Shown in pieces: positions 4,075-6,285 of a stretch of DNA of 6,285 nucleotides. Numbering within the stretch: the stretch's first letter is position 1; each line of letters opens with the position of its first letter. A program made the position numbers and the translations under genes. The notes under the pieces are model-generated. The model ran no database searches. It was given only the letters and a program-made list of their open reading frames with translations, and was not told where the DNA came from. Source of the DNA: Anaerolineales bacterium UBA5069 (GTDB taxonomy: Bacteria > Chloroflexota > Anaerolineae > Caldilineales > Caldilineaceae); the NCBI GenBank assembly GCA_002415895.1, contig DIAV01000371.1, positions 1-6,285 of the forward strand. Direction: 5' to 3'.

Positions 4075-6285
4075 TCACTCGGATACTTGGCCATCCGCAA
4101 TGGGAATCTCCACAGCATCCCCTGTGCCACTCACCAACTCGCCTTTCACCGCCACGCGCGCGAGCGTGCCCAGGTCATAGAGGCCCACGGCAACGGATGC
4201 CGGTCTGCTGCCGAGCGGCAACGCCAGCCTGCGCGCATCGCGCACAATCTCGCTCGGCAACCACGCGTCAAGCGGGTAGAGGCCGGCGTAGGGCGCGCCG
4301 TCGCTCTGGGCAAGCATGGCGCCGCCAGCATCCAGCACGTGCACGAAGATTTGCTGATTGGGCAACGGTGTCGCGCCTGCGCGCCAGTAAAGCGTTAGCT
4401 CGAGCGCGTCCCCATCCACCCGTGCCTCATACCCCAGCAAGTCGGCCATGGCGCCAAAGGCGGCTTCCACACGGTTGGGAATCTCCTCGGCTTGCACTGA
4501 CGGCTCGGCCAGAATACGCGCCTGGGGCGTCAGATCGGCCTCGCCAATGCGTGCCTGCATGCCCACGGGGGCAAGCCCCACGCGCAGCGTGTAGAGGATG
4601 GGCGGCGTCTCGGGCGCAATCGCGATCTCGTGATCGTCCACCACGTAAAAGTCCGTATTCCACGAGGATGTGGGCACATTGCCGGGGTGCATGTTGGTGG
4701 ACGCGCCGAACTCGGTCTGCTCCGGCCCGCCAATCAGTTGCACAAAGGAACTGTAGTCGGTCTCTATGGGCGCAGTGGCCTGCCAGTAGAGGCGCACGTG
4801 CAAAACGCCCCCTTGCGGCGCGTCACTGTCGGCAATATCCCAGCCAAGCAGGCGAATGTCCGGCCCCACGGCAAGGTTGCCCGCATGTTGTGCGGGCACG
4901 GCGCCGGGTGGCGATGTCAGACGGAAGAGCGCCGTATGCGGCTTGATCCAGACCACCTTGGCCAGCGCGATGATCAGCACCATTGCGGTGAGCGCAAGCG
5001 CAGGGCCGCGTGCTGCTTTCGCCCACGGTGGCCGCGGGCTGTACACAGCGCGGTGCGGCGCGCGCCGGAAGCCAAAGCTGAGCATGAGCACGGTGAGCAG
5101 CAGTCCCGCCCACGCCACATAATCGGCAACGAGTTGCACCGGCGTACCCGCATAGGTAAGCGTGACGGTGCTCCCACCCGCAGGCACGGGCACGCAGATC
5201 AGCCCCGCCGCGGTGCAGGGAGCAACCGCCACGGCATTGCCGTCGACCGTGGCGCGCCAGCCCGGAAAGTAGAACTGTGCGATGGGCGCTGTCGCGGGCG
5301 CGTCGGTGGTCACACGCAGCGTGATTGACGAGGGATGCACACGCACAATCTCAGCATCCATCCCCGGCGGCGGGTCAATCAACGCGCGCCTTACCCCCTC
5401 CTTGTTTACGGCCGTATCAGCGGGCAGGGCCGTGGTCCATGTACTCAGATACTCACTGGCCGAGGTGGTGCCCGGCGCGCGGTAGTCCGCCTCGTAGCCC
5501 GCCAGCCCCGCCTCGCTTGCTTTCACCGGCAAAAAGTTGCGCGGAAACTGCAGATTGGCAGTTGTCATAATGAGGCCGAAGACGGCCAGCAGCGCGGCCA
5601 CAGCCTGAAAGCGCCGCCGCTGTGCAAACCATTCCACGGATGCCCCCGCCAGCAGCGCCACGAAGAGCGATGCCACTCCATAGAGCCGCGTGGGGAACTC
5701 GGCAAAGGCAATGTAGGGCACTGTATGCCAAATGGGCAGCGACGGCTCGAGCATGAGGAATGCCGCCAGCAGCGCGCCGCCCAGGGCAAAGATCAGGTGG
5801 CTGCGCTGGGCGCGGGGCAGGCGCGGTTGGGCAATCAGCAGCGCGCCCCCAGCCGCCAGCGCCAGTACAAGGCGGCCAAAGTTGAACGGCAGCGCGGGGT
5901 TGGCGGCGCGGCCGTCAAGCAACGGCGTCGCTGCCCACTGCTCGGCAAGGGTGATAAAGTGGCCCGCAACGTCAAAATAGCCCTGGGTTAACACGTGTAC
6001 GCGCGTATAGCCTGTCTCGGCCAGTGCGGGCAGCCAGAAGACAAGCCCCATAAGCCCGGCACAGGCAGCGCCAATCAACAGGCGCGGCCAGGGGCGCGCG
6101 TCATTGTTTGCCAGCCCCTGCCACAGCACATAGACAGCGGCAAAGGGGGCAAAGAGCATGGCACTGATGTTGTGCACCAAAAGCAACGCCGTGAGCGCGC
6201 AGACAGCACCCGCAAACGCGCCGCGCCCGCCCTCGGCCGCAAGCCGCCGCCAGAAGAACATGATCCACGGGAAGAGCCCCCACGC
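4075..6285 (-). CDS. Large polytopic membrane protein with duplicated C-terminal beta domains (PTPS_related/YfhO-like; 5' end outside window)
   Basis: At least 736 residues are visible and the frame is open at the window edge. Residue numbers here count from the Met codon at 6261. The N-terminal part is membrane-embedded, with hydrophobic segments near 15-47, 61-80, 131-144, 154-170, 192-212 and 218-237. It includes LLLVHNISAMLFAPF, the His-Asn motif typical of the '6-pyruvoyl-tetrahydropterin synthase-related' membrane family, which resembles GT-C glycosyltransferases. A first extracytoplasmic beta domain (about 300-375) contains FPGWRATVDG, as in YfhO-like proteins. Two more membrane helices (about 378-398 and 419-438) follow, then two related beta modules (about 468-590 and 600-720) marked by LLGWD...RLYWQA and LLGYE...TLYWRA. 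A role in surface glycan or polymer transfer is plausible, but the catalytic residues would lie mostly upstream. TGA stop; the Mrr-type gene follows on the same strand. Confidence 0.85.
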   Translation of the reverse strand, partial: AWGLFPWIMFFWRRLAAEGGRGAFAGAVCALTALLLVHNISAMLFAPFAAVYVLWQGLANNDARPWPRLLIGAACAGLMGLVFWLPALAETGYTRVHVLTQGYFDVAGHFITLAEQWAATPLLDGRAANPALPFNFGRLVLALAAGGALLIAQPRLPRAQRSHLIFALGGALLAAFLMLEPSLPIWHTVPYIAFAEFPTRLYGVASLFVALLAGASVEWFAQRRRFQAVAALLAVFGLIMTTANLQFPRNFLPVKASEAGLAGYEADYRAPGTTSASEYLSTWTTALPADTAVNKEGVRRALIDPPPGMDAEIVRVHPSSITLRVTTDAPATAPIAQFYFPGWRATVDGNAVAVAPCTAAGLICVPVPAGGSTVTLTYAGTPVQLVADYVAWAGLLLTVLMLSFGFRRAPHRAVYSPRPPWAKAARGPALALTAMVLIIALAKVVWIKPHTALFRLTSPPGAVPAQHAGNLAVGPDIRLLGWDIADSDAPQGGVLHVRLYWQATAPIETDYSSFVQLIGGPEQTEFGASTNMHPGNVPTSSWNTDFYVVDDHEIAIAPETPPILYTLRVGLAPVGMQARIGEADLTPQARILAEPSVQAEEIPNRVEAAFGAMADLLGYEARVDGDALELTLYWRAGATPLPNQQIFVHVLDAGGAMLAQSDGAPYAGLYPLDAWLPSEIVRDARRLALPLGSRPASVAVGLYDLGTLARVAVKGELVSGTGDAVEIPIADGQVSE

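Noticed and set aside
2833..4946. Long plus-strand open frames (2833-4005, 3966-4946) opposite the phosphodiesterase, Mrr-type and membrane protein genes
   Set aside because: Compositionally biased shadows that run across several real gene boundaries, without family motifs.

Overview
The window looks like a piece of a GC-rich bacterial chromosome, most probably from the Chloroflexota (an Anaerolineae-like lineage). This is an inference. It rests on high GC in most genes, a bacterial mevalonate kinase, and a large membrane protein ending in repeated beta-sandwich modules of the 'LxLYWxA...FVHxLD' type that I associate with Chloroflexota membrane glycosyltransferase-like proteins. The standard bacterial code fits: TGA ends two genes normally.

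Layout. (1) 2-613, plus strand: the C-terminal 203 residues of the glycogen branching enzyme GlgB. (2) 610-1400: a REP/RAYT cassette. Two REP hairpin units lie left of a REP-associated tyrosine transposase gene, and three inverted units, arranged with a 51-bp period, lie right of it. The transposase gene (738-1262) is broken by one in-frame TGA where related proteins have Trp; this separates its HUH histidines from its catalytic tyrosine. (3) 1397-6285, minus strand: four genes pointing left. In transcription order they are a large polytopic membrane protein (5' end outside the window), a membrane-anchored Mrr-type nuclease-domain protein, a cytosolic glycerophosphodiester phosphodiesterase, and a mevalonate kinase. 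The last two are 64 nt apart and may be co-transcribed. A 121-nt gap before the phosphodiesterase gene holds a good ribosome binding site, a possible -10 box and three tandem 11-bp repeats.

How the parts relate. glgB and the mevalonate kinase gene converge on the REP/RAYT cassette. The cassette fits exactly between them: the outermost REP unit on each side contributes, through its conserved GTAG, the TAG stop codon of the flanking gene. The four minus-strand genes do not form one obvious pathway: mevalonate kinase serves isoprenoid synthesis, the phosphodiesterase serves glycerophospholipid turnover, and the membrane protein probably acts in surface glycan or polymer metabolism.

The most notable feature is the REP/RAYT locus: a clear REP system, probably in a phylum where such systems are less often discussed, with a decayed transposase but several well-preserved REP units. 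I see no tRNA, rRNA or CRISPR array, and no convincing new defence system.
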